Shown: positions 23,756-33,753 of the stretch, one piece after another
Layout: every line of letters begins with the position of its first letter
Position numbering within the stretch: the stretch's first letter is position 1
NCBI RefSeq assembly: GCF_011392115.1
Contig: NZ_JAAJBT010000003.1
Location: forward strand, 1 to 64,000
Direction: 5' to 3'
DNA length: 64,000 bases
Source of the DNA: Flavobacterium difficile
Lineage (GTDB): Bacteria; Bacteroidota; Bacteroidia; Flavobacteriales; Flavobacteriaceae
Notes under the pieces: generated by a model
Databases searched by the model: none
Seen by the model: only the letters and a program-made list of their open reading frames with translations
What the model was told of the DNA's origin: nothing
Made by a program: the position numbers and the translations under genes

Positions 23756-24301
23756 ATGAAAAAAGGGTTTGAACTTACCATAGGAATTGCTCTTCTTGTT
23801 TTCATGCAAAGTTGTGAAAGTAATTTGAAGGATGTTCAACGAATTTATAAAACTTCATTTGTCCCAACAGGTGAAGCGGATTCTATAAATCTGAAATATA
23901 CTGATTCTGGAAAAGTAAAATCTACACTACAGAGTTTAAAAATGATTGATTATTCAACTGCTAAAAATCCTTTTGTTGAATTCCCAAAAGCAGTGTTAGT
24001 TACTTTATATGATAACAACGGTAACAGGACAACAGTTGTAGCAGATAAGGCTATTTCTTACAAAAGAACAGAAGTAATAGATTTAATTGGTCATGTGAAA
24101 ATAGCCACTCATGATGGTAAAATATTAACCACTAATCAATTGTATTTTGATCAGAAAAACGAGTGGTTTTTTACTGAAGAGGCATTCAATTTTAATGGGT
24201 CAGATGGTAGTTTCTTGCAAGGAGTTGGAATTGACTTTAGCAAAGATTTCAAAATATTCAACATGCAAAACAATAACGGAGAATACAATAACATCAAATA
24301 A
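23756..24301 (+). CDS. lptC: LPS export protein LptC
   Basis: 181 residues. The N-terminus has a hydrophobic helix followed by a lipobox-like QSC (MQSCESNLKD). The mature domain shows an LptC/OstA-type beta-jellyroll pattern: VTLYDNNGNRTTVVADKAIS, KRTEVIDLIGHVKIATHDGK and LTTNQLYFDQKNEWFFTEEAF. LptC bridges the inner-membrane LptBFG transporter to LptA. It sits in an envelope-biogenesis operon between an outer-membrane protein and a PPIase gene. Confidence 0.88.
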   Translation: MKKGFELTIGIALLVFMQSCESNLKDVQRIYKTSFVPTGEADSINLKYTDSGKVKSTLQSLKMIDYSTAKNPFVEFPKAVLVTLYDNNGNRTTVVADKAISYKRTEVIDLIGHVKIATHDGKILTTNQLYFDQKNEWFFTEEAFNFNGSDGSFLQGVGIDFSKDFKIFNMQNNNGEYNNIK

Positions 24302-24307
24302 ACAAAC

Positions 24308-24499
24308 ATGAAATATTTTAAATATTCACAATTTTTATATCTAATTGCAGGAATTGTTTTCGGAATTTCTGCTACAATTAAGTTTTTTAGTAACGACGAT
24401 TTTAGTTTACAACTAATTATAGCGGTTGGATTTATTATTTTATACTTTGTAAGAAGCATTTTTTTAAAGAAAATGCAAAACAATCAAGAAAAGAAGTAA
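24308..24499 (+). CDS. Small two-helix membrane protein
   Basis: 63 residues. Two hydrophobic segments (about 8-25 and 34-52) are separated by a polar turn, with a basic C-terminus (KKMQNNQEKK). It lies 6 bp after lptC, so it is probably co-transcribed. A homologue is often annotated as hypothetical at this position in flavobacteria (recollection). No function is known. Confidence 0.7.
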   Translation: MKYFKYSQFLYLIAGIVFGISATIKFFSNDDFSLQLIIAVGFIILYFVRSIFLKKMQNNQEKK

Positions 24500-24580
24500 A
24501 AAAAATAGGCAATACTATTTTATTATTAAATAGATAATTGTATTTTCGCCCACTGAACAAAAAAATAACTCAATATAAAA

Positions 24581-26686
24581 ATGGCAATTTTATCAAAAAT
24601 TAGACAACGTTCTATCTTATTAGTATTAATAATCGCTTTAGCTTTATTTTCATTTGTATTAGCAGATGTAATTAAAAGTGGCGCTTTTGGTGGTAATTCA
24701 AATGATATCGGTTCAATAAACGGTACCGAATTTGAATATCAGGAATTTATGAATAAAGTCGCTAATGTTGAAAAACAACAGCAAGGTATTAGTGGTACTC
24801 AAGCATTAAACTCGGTTTGGGAACAAGAAGTTAGAAAGGCTTTGTTAACAGAACAATACGATAAAATTGGTTTGTTATTAGGAAAAGAACAATTAATGAC
24901 GGTTATTAAAACAAATCCGCAGCTGTCTCAAGATCCAAGATTTTTAAATGCAGCAGGTAAATTTGATGATAATAAATTTGCAGAATATATCAATTCTTTA
25001 CAAAGTAATCCAGATCAAACACTTTGGAGTCAATGGAAATCTTACGAACTTCAAATTGAAGATTTCGCTAAAGAACAAATTTACAATACGCTTATTAAAT
25101 CAAGTGTTTACACTACAAAAGTTGAAGGTAAATTAAAATATGAAAGAGATAACAATAAGGTTGATTTTGATTATGTTGCTTTAGCTTTTTCTACAGTTAA
25201 TGACGATCAAGTAAAAGTTACAGATGAAGAAATGATAGCTTTTATGAAGAAAAATCCAAAAAAATATAAATCTGATAATTCAAGAACAGTAGAATTTGTT
25301 TTGGTTGAAAATAAACCTTCTAAAGCAGATGAAGCAGTTATGAAATCTAAAATTGACGGTTTCATTAACGGTAAAATCGAATTAAAAAATGGAGTAAATG
25401 ATACTATTCCATCTTTCAAATCGGCTACTAATTTAGCCAATTATGTAAATAAGTATTCAGAAATTAAATTTGATTCTACTTATGTCGCTAAAAAAGATAT
25501 CAATCCACAATTTGCAGAGCAATTATATGCTTTAGCACCTGGTCAAGTTTTCGGTCCATATACAGATAACGGATATTCGAAATTGTCAAGAGTTGCCGGA
25601 AGAAAATCTGGATCATCTGCAAAAGTTAGTCATATTTTAATTGCGTATAAAGGTGCCATGCAAGCAGCGCCTACAGTTAAATTAACAAAAGAGGAAGCCA
25701 AGGCAAAAGCAGAAGGTTTATTAGCTCAAGTTAATGCAAATCCATCAAGTATGGCCATGTTAGCTATGGTCAATTCTGATGACCAAGGTTCAAAACAAAA
25801 TGGTGGAGTTTACGATAATGTAACTCCTAAACAAATGGTAAAATCTTTTGATGATTTCTTATTTGGTAACCCTGTTGGAAAAACAGGTGTAGTTGAAACA
25901 GATTTCGGTTTTCATGTGATGAAAGTTGATGCTAAATATGATGCTGTTTTGTTAGCTACTGTTGCTTTGAAAGTTCAACCATCTGAGCAAACTGAAGATG
26001 CTAATTATAACAAAGCACTAAAAGTTGAGTCTGATGCTACTGCAAATGGTCTTGAAAAAGCTGCAAAAGCTGCAGGTTTAAAAATTGCTCCAGTTACAAG
26101 TTTTAGAGCTTATGATGAAACTGTTTCTAATTTAGGTGTGCAAAGACAAATCGTAACTTGGGCCTTTAATAATGATTCAAATATTAATGATGTTAAACGT
26201 TTTGATATTGCAAATGTTGGATTTGCAATTGTAAAATTAAAAGCAAAAAATGATGAAGGTTTACTTCCTCTAGATCAAGCAAAACAAATTGTTGAGCCGC
26301 TTATCAAAAACGAGAAAAAAGCTGCAATATTAAAAAAGAAAATGACAGGTGCTACATTAGAAGCAGTATCTAAAGCTACAGGTTCTTCTATTTCTCCTGC
26401 AGTAGGAGCGACTATGGCTTCACCAGTCGTGCCTAATTTAGGATATGAGCCTAAAGTAGTCGGAACGGCATTAGGTTTAGCTTCAGGGAAAACTTCTAAA
26501 GTTATTGAAGGTAACTCTGGGTTATTTATGGTAAGAACAAAAGCAGTTACAAAAGCAGCTGCTGTTAAAGATTACAAATCTCAAATCGATCAAATAAATC
26601 AGCAAACTAAAGGCTCTGCTCCATTTAGAGTAATACAAAGTTTAAAAGACAAAGCTGATATTGTAGATAATAGAGGAAAATTCTAA
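24581..26686 (+). CDS. Peptidylprolyl isomerase, PpiD/SurA-like
   Basis: 701 residues. A cytoplasmic start (MAILSKIRQRS) and one transmembrane helix (about 12-34) anchor a large periplasmic chaperone: a SurA_N_3 region (about 35-220), a parvulin-type rotamase domain (about 345-450: KVSHILIAYKGAM ... GGVYDNVTPKQMVKSFDDF ... GFHVMKVD) and a second, degenerate rotamase-like tail. It should assist folding of secreted and outer-membrane proteins. It follows the lptC unit with an 81-bp gap and is closed by a strong terminator. Confidence 0.9.
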   Translation: MAILSKIRQRSILLVLIIALALFSFVLADVIKSGAFGGNSNDIGSINGTEFEYQEFMNKVANVEKQQQGISGTQALNSVWEQEVRKALLTEQYDKIGLLLGKEQLMTVIKTNPQLSQDPRFLNAAGKFDDNKFAEYINSLQSNPDQTLWSQWKSYELQIEDFAKEQIYNTLIKSSVYTTKVEGKLKYERDNNKVDFDYVALAFSTVNDDQVKVTDEEMIAFMKKNPKKYKSDNSRTVEFVLVENKPSKADEAVMKSKIDGFINGKIELKNGVNDTIPSFKSATNLANYVNKYSEIKFDSTYVAKKDINPQFAEQLYALAPGQVFGPYTDNGYSKLSRVAGRKSGSSAKVSHILIAYKGAMQAAPTVKLTKEEAKAKAEGLLAQVNANPSSMAMLAMVNSDDQGSKQNGGVYDNVTPKQMVKSFDDFLFGNPVGKTGVVETDFGFHVMKVDAKYDAVLLATVALKVQPSEQTEDANYNKALKVESDATANGLEKAAKAAGLKIAPVTSFRAYDETVSNLGVQRQIVTWAFNNDSNINDVKRFDIANVGFAIVKLKAKNDEGLLPLDQAKQIVEPLIKNEKKAAILKKKMTGATLEAVSKATGSSISPAVGATMASPVVPNLGYEPKVVGTALGLASGKTSKVIEGNSGLFMVRTKAVTKAAAVKDYKSQIDQINQQTKGSAPFRVIQSLKDKADIVDNRGKF

Positions 26687-26701
26687 AATAATTTTATAAA
26701 C

Positions 26702-26731
26702 AAAAAAGGACTGAATTTTCAGTCCTTTTTT
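26702..26731 (+). terminator. Rho-independent terminator
   Basis: aaaaaaggactgaa / ttcagtcctttttt hairpin with T run, 16 bp after the PpiD-like gene. Confidence 0.85.
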
Positions 26732-26751
26732 GTTTATATTACTTTTTAACG

Positions 26752-27405
26752 ATGAATAAAATAACTTATTGGTTTCAAATTTTGCGCACGTATTTTCAAT
26801 TTGTTCGCAAAGAAATTAATGCAAATGAAAAGAAAGAAATGAAAAAATTTTTAGTTGTTGGATTAGGAAATATTGGCGCAGAATATGTTAATACTAGACA
26901 TAATATTGGTTTTAAGATTTTAGATTATCTAGCAAATCAAGAAAGTGTATCTTTTCAAACCCAAAAATTAGGAGATGTTGCCGAATTAAAAATAAAAGGA
27001 AGAACAATAGTTTTGCTTAAACCTAATACTTATATGAATTTAAGTGGTAAAGCAGTAAAGTATTGGATGGAAAAAGAAAATATTGAAAAAGAAAATATTC
27101 TTGTAATTACAGATGATTTAAATCTTTCTTTTGGAAGTATCCGAATTAAAACCAAAGGTTCTGATGGCGGGCATAATGGATTAAAAAATATCCAACTATT
27201 ACTTAACACAACAGAGTATCCTCGTTTTAGATTCGGAATAAGTGATGCTTTTAAAAAGGGGAAACAAGTAGATTATGTTTTGGGTGAATGGACTGTTGAA
27301 GAAAAATTAGCGCTTGAAGAACGATTGGTTCTATCATCTGAAATAATTAAATCATTTGCGTTAGCTGGTTTAAATACTACTATGAATCTATATAATGGAA
27401 AATAA
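26752..27405 (+). CDS. pth: Peptidyl-tRNA hydrolase
   Basis: Up to 217 residues. The enzyme cleaves peptidyl-tRNA released by stalled ribosomes. Key sites: VGLGNIGAEYVNTRHNIGF (catalytic His in TRHN), LLKPNTYMNLSG, TDDLNLSFG and GSDGGHNGLKNI (substrate-binding Asn residues). The family core begins at the internal ATG at 26839 (MKKFLVVGLGN). The first 29 residues are a hydrophobic-basic extension seen in some flavobacterial homologues, so either start is possible; 26839 gives the usual length. Confidence 0.93.
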   Translation: MNKITYWFQILRTYFQFVRKEINANEKKEMKKFLVVGLGNIGAEYVNTRHNIGFKILDYLANQESVSFQTQKLGDVAELKIKGRTIVLLKPNTYMNLSGKAVKYWMEKENIEKENILVITDDLNLSFGSIRIKTKGSDGGHNGLKNIQLLLNTTEYPRFRFGISDAFKKGKQVDYVLGEWTVEEKLALEERLVLSSEIIKSFALAGLNTTMNLYNGK

Positions 27406-27496
27406 TTACAAAATTTATTGTTATTCTTTCTGATATATTATTAGATTATTATTTTTTTGTTATATTTGTTGTTAATTAACCAATAATACCATCAAA

Positions 27497-29584
27497 ATGA
27501 AAAAAATTACTTTAATTCTATCTCTTTTCTTTTGTTTTAGTTGCGTAGTTTTCGCACAAAATAAATCAGGCGATAGAACAGTTTTCGGGAAAAAAATTAG
27601 CCCTGAAAATATTAGTCCTTCTGGTCATATTAGATGTGCTTCTACCGAATATGAACAATATTTAAGAGAATTGAATCCAAACATGGAATCTTTAGAACAA
27701 TTCGAAAAATGGATGGCCAAAAAAATTGAAGAACAAAAATACAATCAAGAACTTTTGTCTCAAAGTGGAGGAATTATTTATATTCCTGTTGTAGTGCATG
27801 TTATTCATAATGGTGATGCTTATGGTGTAAATGAAAATATAACTGATGAGCAAGTGCAATCTCAAATTACAGTTATGAACCAAGATTTCAGAAGAATGTC
27901 TGGGACTCCAGGTTTCAATACAAATCCTGTAGGTGCAGATGTTCAAGTAGAATTTGTCTTAGCGAAAGTAGATCCAAATGGTAATCCAACTAATGGTATC
28001 AACAGGGTAAACTTATGTCAAGCTTCTTGGTCTACTGCAGCCATCAATTCTACTGTAAAACCAGCTACTATATGGGATCCTAATTTATATATGAACATGT
28101 GGTCTGTTAACTTTACGGATACCTCTTTGTTAGGTTATGCTCAGTTTCCAGAATCTACTTTAGGTGGTTTAAGTACGGCTTCTCAAAGTGCTAATACAGA
28201 TGGTGTTGTTGCTGGATACAGATTTTTTGGTAGTTCAGATTTAGCTACTGGAAGTTTTTCAGCTCCTTTTGACAAGGGAAGAACGATGACCCATGAAGTT
28301 GGACATTATTTAGGTTTAAGACATATTTGGGGAGATAACTCTGCTTGTCCTACAACTAATACAGTAAATGATAAAGATTTTGTGGCAGACACTCCGGCTG
28401 CTAATGGTCCAAATTATGGTTGTGTAGCAAACACAAATACCTGTCCATCTAATCCAGGGAATGACATGATTCAAAATTATATGGATTATACAGATGACAC
28501 TTGTATGAACATATTTACAGCTGGACAAAAAGCTAGAATTACTACAGTAATGAATAATTCACCAAGAAGATCTACCTTAAGAACTTCTACTAAAGATGTA
28601 GCAATACCATTGTTTGCAAATGATGCAGAAGTTATTATAGAAAATTTATGTGGTGGTGGTGAACCAACATGTACAACTCCAAACCCTCCATCACCAGCAA
28701 AAGTAGTTTTGTTATACAACAGAGGAACTTCAAATTTAACTTCTGCTACTTTAAGCTATAATATGAATGGTGGTACAAATTTTGTTCAAAACTGGACGGG
28801 TAATTTAGCACCAAACAAATATGCAGTTGTTACTTTAACAAACACAACTGTAAATGGTACTTTAAACGTTACTATTACTGCAGCTAATGGAACAGACCAA
28901 AGAGCATCTAATAACTCTGCTTCTAAAACTTTTGGTACCACTTCTTCATCATTACCTTATGCTAATGCCACAACATTTACTTTTGATTTAGTAGGTGATA
29001 GATATGGTGACGAAATTTCTTGGAACCTGAGAAATCAAGCTGGAACTATTTTATACCAAGGTGGTCCTTATACTGATTCGGGTATAGAAGGTACTCAACC
29101 TTTGGTAAATCAACAATGGACTTTGCCAGCAAACGGTTGTTACTATTTAACTGTGCGTGATTCATATGGTGACGGTTTGTTTGATGGTGCAGCACAAGGA
29201 TATTATACAGTAGTTGGTGCAGGTGTAACGGTAGTGAATGTTCCTGATTTTGTTGTATCTGGAAATCCAGCTAATACAGTTGTTACAAGAGTTAGTTATT
29301 TTACTAATAACGTGACTTTAAATGCAGATAGCTTCAGTTTAATTGATGAGGTTTCTTTATATCCAAATCCTTCTAAAAATTTCTTCACAATTGATGTGCC
29401 TCAAGGAATTGATAGAAATGGTAATATGGAAATTTTTAACAGTATTGGTCAAAAAGTTGCTTCTAAAGTAATTTCTTCTGATGCAGATTTAACGGTTAAT
29501 GTTTCAGAATTAAGTAATGGAGTTTATTTCTTAAATTTAAATTTAGGAGACGCTAACAAAACATTACGCTTCATAAAAGAATAA
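27497..29584 (+). CDS. Secreted M43-family zinc metalloprotease with T9SS sorting domain
   Basis: 695 residues. Signal peptide MKKITLILSLFFCFSCVVFAQ, then a propeptide (about 22-90). The pappalysin/cytophagalysin-type catalytic domain has MTHEVGHYLGLRHIWGD with zinc ligands H266, H270 and H276 and catalytic E267, followed by a conserved NYMDYTDDTCMNIFT region (Met-turn). A CARDB-like/Ig segment (about 395-480) and a further beta domain precede the T9SS C-terminal domain (SLYPNPSKNFFTIDV). It is an extracellular protease; its targets are unknown. Confidence 0.92.
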   Translation: MKKITLILSLFFCFSCVVFAQNKSGDRTVFGKKISPENISPSGHIRCASTEYEQYLRELNPNMESLEQFEKWMAKKIEEQKYNQELLSQSGGIIYIPVVVHVIHNGDAYGVNENITDEQVQSQITVMNQDFRRMSGTPGFNTNPVGADVQVEFVLAKVDPNGNPTNGINRVNLCQASWSTAAINSTVKPATIWDPNLYMNMWSVNFTDTSLLGYAQFPESTLGGLSTASQSANTDGVVAGYRFFGSSDLATGSFSAPFDKGRTMTHEVGHYLGLRHIWGDNSACPTTNTVNDKDFVADTPAANGPNYGCVANTNTCPSNPGNDMIQNYMDYTDDTCMNIFTAGQKARITTVMNNSPRRSTLRTSTKDVAIPLFANDAEVIIENLCGGGEPTCTTPNPPSPAKVVLLYNRGTSNLTSATLSYNMNGGTNFVQNWTGNLAPNKYAVVTLTNTTVNGTLNVTITAANGTDQRASNNSASKTFGTTSSSLPYANATTFTFDLVGDRYGDEISWNLRNQAGTILYQGGPYTDSGIEGTQPLVNQQWTLPANGCYYLTVRDSYGDGLFDGAAQGYYTVVGAGVTVVNVPDFVVSGNPANTVVTRVSYFTNNVTLNADSFSLIDEVSLYPNPSKNFFTIDVPQGIDRNGNMEIFNSIGQKVASKVISSDADLTVNVSELSNGVYFLNLNLGDANKTLRFIKE

Positions 29585-29603
29585 TTTTAAAAGATTTTTT
29601 CTT

Positions 29604-29633
29604 AAAAAGGATTGGTTTACGCCAATCCTTTTT
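29604..29633 (+). terminator. Rho-independent terminator
   Basis: aaaaaggattggt / gccaatcctttttt hairpin after the metalloprotease gene, with a T run. The -7 box TATTTTTG at 29633-29640 for ribF starts at its edge. Confidence 0.75.
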
Positions 29634-29657
29634 ATTTTTGTAGAAATATTATTTATC

Positions 29658-30584
29658 TTGAAAATATATCAATCACTTTACGACTTTAATACAGTAAAAA
29701 AAACAGTTCTCACTTTAGGTACTTTTGATGGTGTTCATGTTGGTCATGCTGCTATTTTAAGTCAAATTTGTAATGCGGCAAAAGAGGAAGACCTGGAAAG
29801 TGTTATTCTTACTTTTTTTCCTCATCCTCGATTAATAGTTTCAACTAATTACGATATTAAATTACTAAATACCATGGATGAGAAAGCTATTTTGTTAGAA
29901 AAAAATGGCATTCAAAATTTTATCATTCATCCTTTCGATAAAGCTTTTTCAGAACTTTCTCCGAGAGAATTTGTTGCTCAAGTATTGGTGGAGAAATTAA
30001 AGGTTCAAAAAATTATAATCGGTCACGATCATAAATTCGGTAAAAATAGAGCAGCAGACTTCAACGATTTAATTGATTTTGGAAAAGAATTTGGATTTGA
30101 AGTAGCGGAAATTTCTGCACAACAAATAAACGACGTTTCTGTAAGTTCTACAAAAATAAGAAATTCGCTTTTAGAAGGAAATATTGCTTTAGCGAATCAG
30201 TATTTAGGTTATCCTTACGTTTTATCAGGAAATGTTGTAAAAGGAAGGCAATTAGGCAGAACAATTGGTTTTCCAACAGCAAATATTGAAGTCCCAGAAG
30301 ACTATAAATTAATTCCTAAAAATGGGGTTTACATTGTTACGGTTATTGTAAATAATGAAATGGTTCCCGGAATGATGAATATCGGAGTAAAACCTACTTT
30401 AGGTGAAAACAATTTGTCTGTTGAAGTACATTTGTTAAATTTCGATAAAGACATCTACAATCAAAAAATTCAGGTTAATGTATTAGAAAGATTACGAGAT
30501 GAACAAAAGTTTGCTTCTTTCGAAAAACTACAATCTCAAATTGAATTAGACAAACAAAATACTATTCGTTATTTTCAAAAATAA
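29658..30584 (+). CDS. ribF: Bifunctional riboflavin kinase / FAD synthetase
   Basis: 308 residues. The N-terminal FAD synthetase domain has LGTFDGVHVGHAAIL (about 21-35) and GHDHKFGKNRAADF (about 119-132). The C-terminal riboflavin kinase domain has GRTIGFPTANIEVPEDYKL (about 204-222), NGVYIVTV and the EVHLLNFDKDIY segment. It converts riboflavin to FMN and FAD. The start at 29658 is TTG (the window reads ttgaaaatatatcaa); no earlier ATG fits. It precedes the HTTM gene by 3 bp, so they are probably co-transcribed. Confidence 0.93.
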   Translation: MKIYQSLYDFNTVKKTVLTLGTFDGVHVGHAAILSQICNAAKEEDLESVILTFFPHPRLIVSTNYDIKLLNTMDEKAILLEKNGIQNFIIHPFDKAFSELSPREFVAQVLVEKLKVQKIIIGHDHKFGKNRAADFNDLIDFGKEFGFEVAEISAQQINDVSVSSTKIRNSLLEGNIALANQYLGYPYVLSGNVVKGRQLGRTIGFPTANIEVPEDYKLIPKNGVYIVTVIVNNEMVPGMMNIGVKPTLGENNLSVEVHLLNFDKDIYNQKIQVNVLERLRDEQKFASFEKLQSQIELDKQNTIRYFQK

Positions 30585-30587
30585 AAA

Positions 30588-31880
30588 ATGATGAAAAAAT
30601 GGCTTTCTGAATCGATCGACAATTCCGGATTAGTACTTTTTAGAGTGCTTCTAGGTGTATTAATCATGGCTGAAAGCTTTGGTGCTATTCTATTAGGTTG
30701 GGTAGAAGCAGTTTTTGTTCAAAGTAAATTTACTTTTAATTTTATTGGTTTCGATTTTTTGCAAGTCCTTCATGGCGAAAAAATGTATTTGTACTTTTTT
30801 GTAATGGGTATTTTCGGATTACTCATCACACTTGGTTTGTTTTACAAATTTGCGATGACTGCTTTTACTTTTCTGTGGTCTGCAGTTTATCTTATTCAAA
30901 AAGAATCTTATAATAACCATTATTACTTTTTAATACTAATTTGTGTGATAATGATTTTCCTTCCTGCTAATGGTAAATTTAGTATGGATGCTAAATTATT
31001 TTCTAAAGTAAAACAAACAAAAATTCCAAGATGGATGCCCTATTTATTACTTTTTCAAGTAGCAATTTTATATTTTTATGCAGCAATTGCAAAATTATAT
31101 CCCGATTGGTTAGACGGCACTTTTTCAAAAATTCTCCTAAATGGTATTACGCAAAGACAATTTCTATTAGATATTTTCAATCAAAAATGGTTTTTATTAA
31201 CTTACGCTTACGCTGGAATTTTATTTGATTTACTAATTGTTCCTGCCTTAATCTGGAAAAAAACCAGAAAATTAGCCATTATCGCTTCTTTCGGATTTCA
31301 TCTTTTTAATGCTTATTCGCTTAAAATTGGAATTTTTCCTTTTTTGGCCTTAAGTTTTATTGTTTTGCTTTATGATACTATTCCTTTTAAATTTCTAAAT
31401 TCGAAAGAAGAAATTAATGCCGTAACCGATATAAATACAAAGTTTTTTACTCTTTTTTTTGTTCCTTTTTTTATCGTTCAAATTGTATTGCCTTTACGCC
31501 ATCATTTTATAAAAGGTGACGTGTTATTTACAGAAGAAGGTCATCGTTTAGCTTGGCGAATGATGCTTCGCGAGAGAAAAGGTGCAATAAATATTAAAAT
31601 AGTAGACAAAAAAACAGGCATGTTTCACTATCACAACTATGCATCAGAATTAACCCAAAAACAAATAAAACTCCTGAGTCATTCTCCAGATATTATTTGG
31701 CAATACTGCCAGAGAATTAAAAACGAATCTAAAAAACCAATCTCCATTTTTGTAGAATGTTCTGTATCTATAAACAGAAGACCTTATTTAAAATTAATTG
31801 ATGAGAAAGTCGATATGGCTGCTGTTGATTTCGATTATTTTGGTCATAATGATTGGGTTTTACTTCATGATATAAAATAA
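30588..31880 (+). CDS. HTTM domain (vitamin K-dependent gamma-carboxylase-like) membrane protein
   Basis: 430 residues (MM start; either ATG fits). About eight transmembrane helices fill residues 12-300, beginning with LVLFRVLLGVLIMAES, typical of HTTM proteins. Conserved PYLLLFQVAILYFYAAIAKLYPDWLDG and a C-terminal soluble domain (EEGHRLAWRMMLRERKG ... WQYCQRIK) match the bacterial gamma-carboxylase-like group. Bacterial members have no established substrate. It follows ribF closely, but no functional link is obvious. Confidence 0.85.
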   Translation: MMKKWLSESIDNSGLVLFRVLLGVLIMAESFGAILLGWVEAVFVQSKFTFNFIGFDFLQVLHGEKMYLYFFVMGIFGLLITLGLFYKFAMTAFTFLWSAVYLIQKESYNNHYYFLILICVIMIFLPANGKFSMDAKLFSKVKQTKIPRWMPYLLLFQVAILYFYAAIAKLYPDWLDGTFSKILLNGITQRQFLLDIFNQKWFLLTYAYAGILFDLLIVPALIWKKTRKLAIIASFGFHLFNAYSLKIGIFPFLALSFIVLLYDTIPFKFLNSKEEINAVTDINTKFFTLFFVPFFIVQIVLPLRHHFIKGDVLFTEEGHRLAWRMMLRERKGAINIKIVDKKTGMFHYHNYASELTQKQIKLLSHSPDIIWQYCQRIKNESKKPISIFVECSVSINRRPYLKLIDEKVDMAAVDFDYFGHNDWVLLHDIK

Positions 31881-32041
31881 TTTTCTAAAACAAAAGTTAA
31901 AAAACAACTTGATTATCAGTTAGATAAATAATTATTTGTACTTTTATAAGTATCAAAAAATTAGCTACTATGAAATCGCAAGCAAACTTCATGCTAAAAT
32001 GCGATTTTCAAATTCATTTTAAACAACTAAAATCGTTATTT

Positions 32042-32485
32042 ATGAAAAATCAAGTTGAAATTAAAAACGGAATCTTAATTTTTGTTGGTATTGGACTCTT
32101 CTTTTTACTAATGGACTTGTTCGGTTTAGCCAACAAAAATTACCTTAGAATTTTAAACGCATTTATAGTGCTGTACGGAATTTGGAAAACCATCAAAAGT
32201 AATTATGCTAACGGAACTACAGAATATTTAGAAAACTTGGTATCTGGCTTTAAAACTGGAATTATTGGAGTAGTTTTAGGTATAATGGGTTTAATAGTTT
32301 TCGTATACATAAAAGGTGGTGAAAGTTATTTAGCTACTTTATCTGATACCTTCTTCTTTACAGGAAAAACGAATCTGATTATGTATTGTGCCGTTCTGTT
32401 TTTTGAAGGTATAGCCTCATCTTTAATCGGGTCTTTTGTGATTATGCAGTATTGGAAAGATGTTCCTGCGGTATCAAAAACATAA
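32042..32485 (+). CDS. Hypothetical membrane protein
   Basis: 147 residues from the ATG at 32042. The frame is open from 31970 with an earlier ATG, but that adds a 24-residue polar stretch with no homologous look. Three hydrophobic segments are visible (about 8-28, 78-100 and 117-138) with a central charged loop (KTIKSNYANGTTEYLENLVS). I associate the family with a group of flavobacterial small membrane proteins but cannot name it. It stands between the HTTM gene and bioB on the same strand. Confidence 0.65.
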   Translation: MKNQVEIKNGILIFVGIGLFFLLMDLFGLANKNYLRILNAFIVLYGIWKTIKSNYANGTTEYLENLVSGFKTGIIGVVLGIMGLIVFVYIKGGESYLATLSDTFFFTGKTNLIMYCAVLFFEGIASSLIGSFVIMQYWKDVPAVSKT

Positions 32486-32524
32486 AATCTTTTCAAATAG
32501 GTTTTTTCTTCAAATGTAAATTAG

Positions 32525-32532
32525 TACTTTTG
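32525..32532 (+). promoter_or_regulatory. -7 promoter element of bioB
   Basis: TACTTTTG (TA-CT-TTTG) lies 20 bp before the bioB ATG. No clear -33 TTTG is seen upstream, so the call is partial. Confidence 0.4.
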
Positions 32533-32552
32533 AAGCATTAATTTATGATTTT

Positions 32553-33635
32553 ATGAGTGTTACTAAACATAACTGGACGAAAGAAGAAATAATTGACATC
32601 TACAACAAGCCTTTGATGGAATTGTTATATGATGCAGCATCAATACACAGAGAACACCACGACCCAAATACGGTTCAGGTTTCTACACTTTTATCAATAA
32701 AAACAGGTGGTTGTCCTGAAGATTGTGGCTATTGTCCGCAAGCTGCTCGTTACCACACAGATATTGAAGGAAATGATTTAATGTCGGTTTCTCAAGTAAA
32801 AGCACAAGCCTTAAGAGCCAAATCTTCTGGATCTTCTAGAGTTTGTATGGGAGCTGCCTGGCGAAATGTTAAAGATGGGCCAGAATTTGATCAAGTATTA
32901 GAAATGGTTCGTACGATTAACAAGTTGGATATGGAAGTGTGTTGTACTTTAGGTATGATTACGGAAAATCAAGCGCATCGTTTAGCAGAAGCAGGCTTAT
33001 ATGCTTACAACCATAATTTAGATTCATCAGAAGAATATTATAAAGAAGTCATTTCAACGCGTGGTTTTGAAGACCGTTTAGAAACTATAGAAAACGTTCG
33101 TAAAACGAATGTAACAGTTTGTAGTGGTGGAATTATCGGAATGGGTGAAAGTATTGAAGATAGAGCTGGAATGTTAGTAGCGCTTTCTACCTTAAATCCA
33201 CAACCCGAATCGGTACCAATTAATGCTTTGGTTGCTGTTGAAGGAACGCCGTTAGAAGACCAAAAACCTGTTGAAATTTGGGAAATGATTCGTATGGTAG
33301 CTACTACAAGAATCGTAATGCCAGAAACTCAAGTTCGTTTATCAGCAGGAAGAACTAATATGAGTAGAGAAGGACAAGCGATGTGTTTCTTTGCAGGTGC
33401 GAATTCTATTTTTGCTGGAGATAAATTACTTACTACTCCAAATCCTGATGTTGATGAAGACATGAAAATGTTTGAAATGTTAGGATTAAACCCGCAAAAA
33501 CCATTCATTAAGAAAATGCAACCAGAAACAGTTGAAGCAGCAGATTCTAAGTTTGAAGCTTTAGGCGAGAAACCAAAATGGAGCCGACCAGATCATAAAA
33601 TTGAAAGAAATTTAGAAGCTTCTAACAAAAAATAA
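32553..33635 (+). CDS. bioB: Biotin synthase
   Basis: 360 residues. A radical SAM enzyme inserting sulfur into dethiobiotin. The 4Fe-4S motif is C54-x3-C58-x2-C61 (CPEDCGYCPQ). The 2Fe-2S and substrate-site residues appear in SRVCMGAAWR, EVCCTLGMI, NHNLDSSEEYY and LSAGRTNMS. The C-terminus is extended by a short polar tail (about 335-360). It stands alone here, without other bio genes, and is closed by a strong terminator. Confidence 0.96.
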   Translation: MSVTKHNWTKEEIIDIYNKPLMELLYDAASIHREHHDPNTVQVSTLLSIKTGGCPEDCGYCPQAARYHTDIEGNDLMSVSQVKAQALRAKSSGSSRVCMGAAWRNVKDGPEFDQVLEMVRTINKLDMEVCCTLGMITENQAHRLAEAGLYAYNHNLDSSEEYYKEVISTRGFEDRLETIENVRKTNVTVCSGGIIGMGESIEDRAGMLVALSTLNPQPESVPINALVAVEGTPLEDQKPVEIWEMIRMVATTRIVMPETQVRLSAGRTNMSREGQAMCFFAGANSIFAGDKLLTTPNPDVDEDMKMFEMLGLNPQKPFIKKMQPETVEAADSKFEALGEKPKWSRPDHKIERNLEASNKK

Positions 33636-33637
33636 TT

Positions 33638-33670
33638 AAAAAATCCCAAACCAACGTTTGGGATTTTTTT
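33638..33670 (+). terminator. Rho-independent terminator
   Basis: aaaaaatcccaaac / gtttgggattttttt hairpin 3 bp after the bioB stop. Confidence 0.85.
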
Positions 33671-33753
33671 ATTTTGGAAAAAGGGCAACGATTTACTAAC
33701 CACAAATAAATATTGAAAAAAACTACTTTCTTTTTAGTTACCCTTTGTCCAGT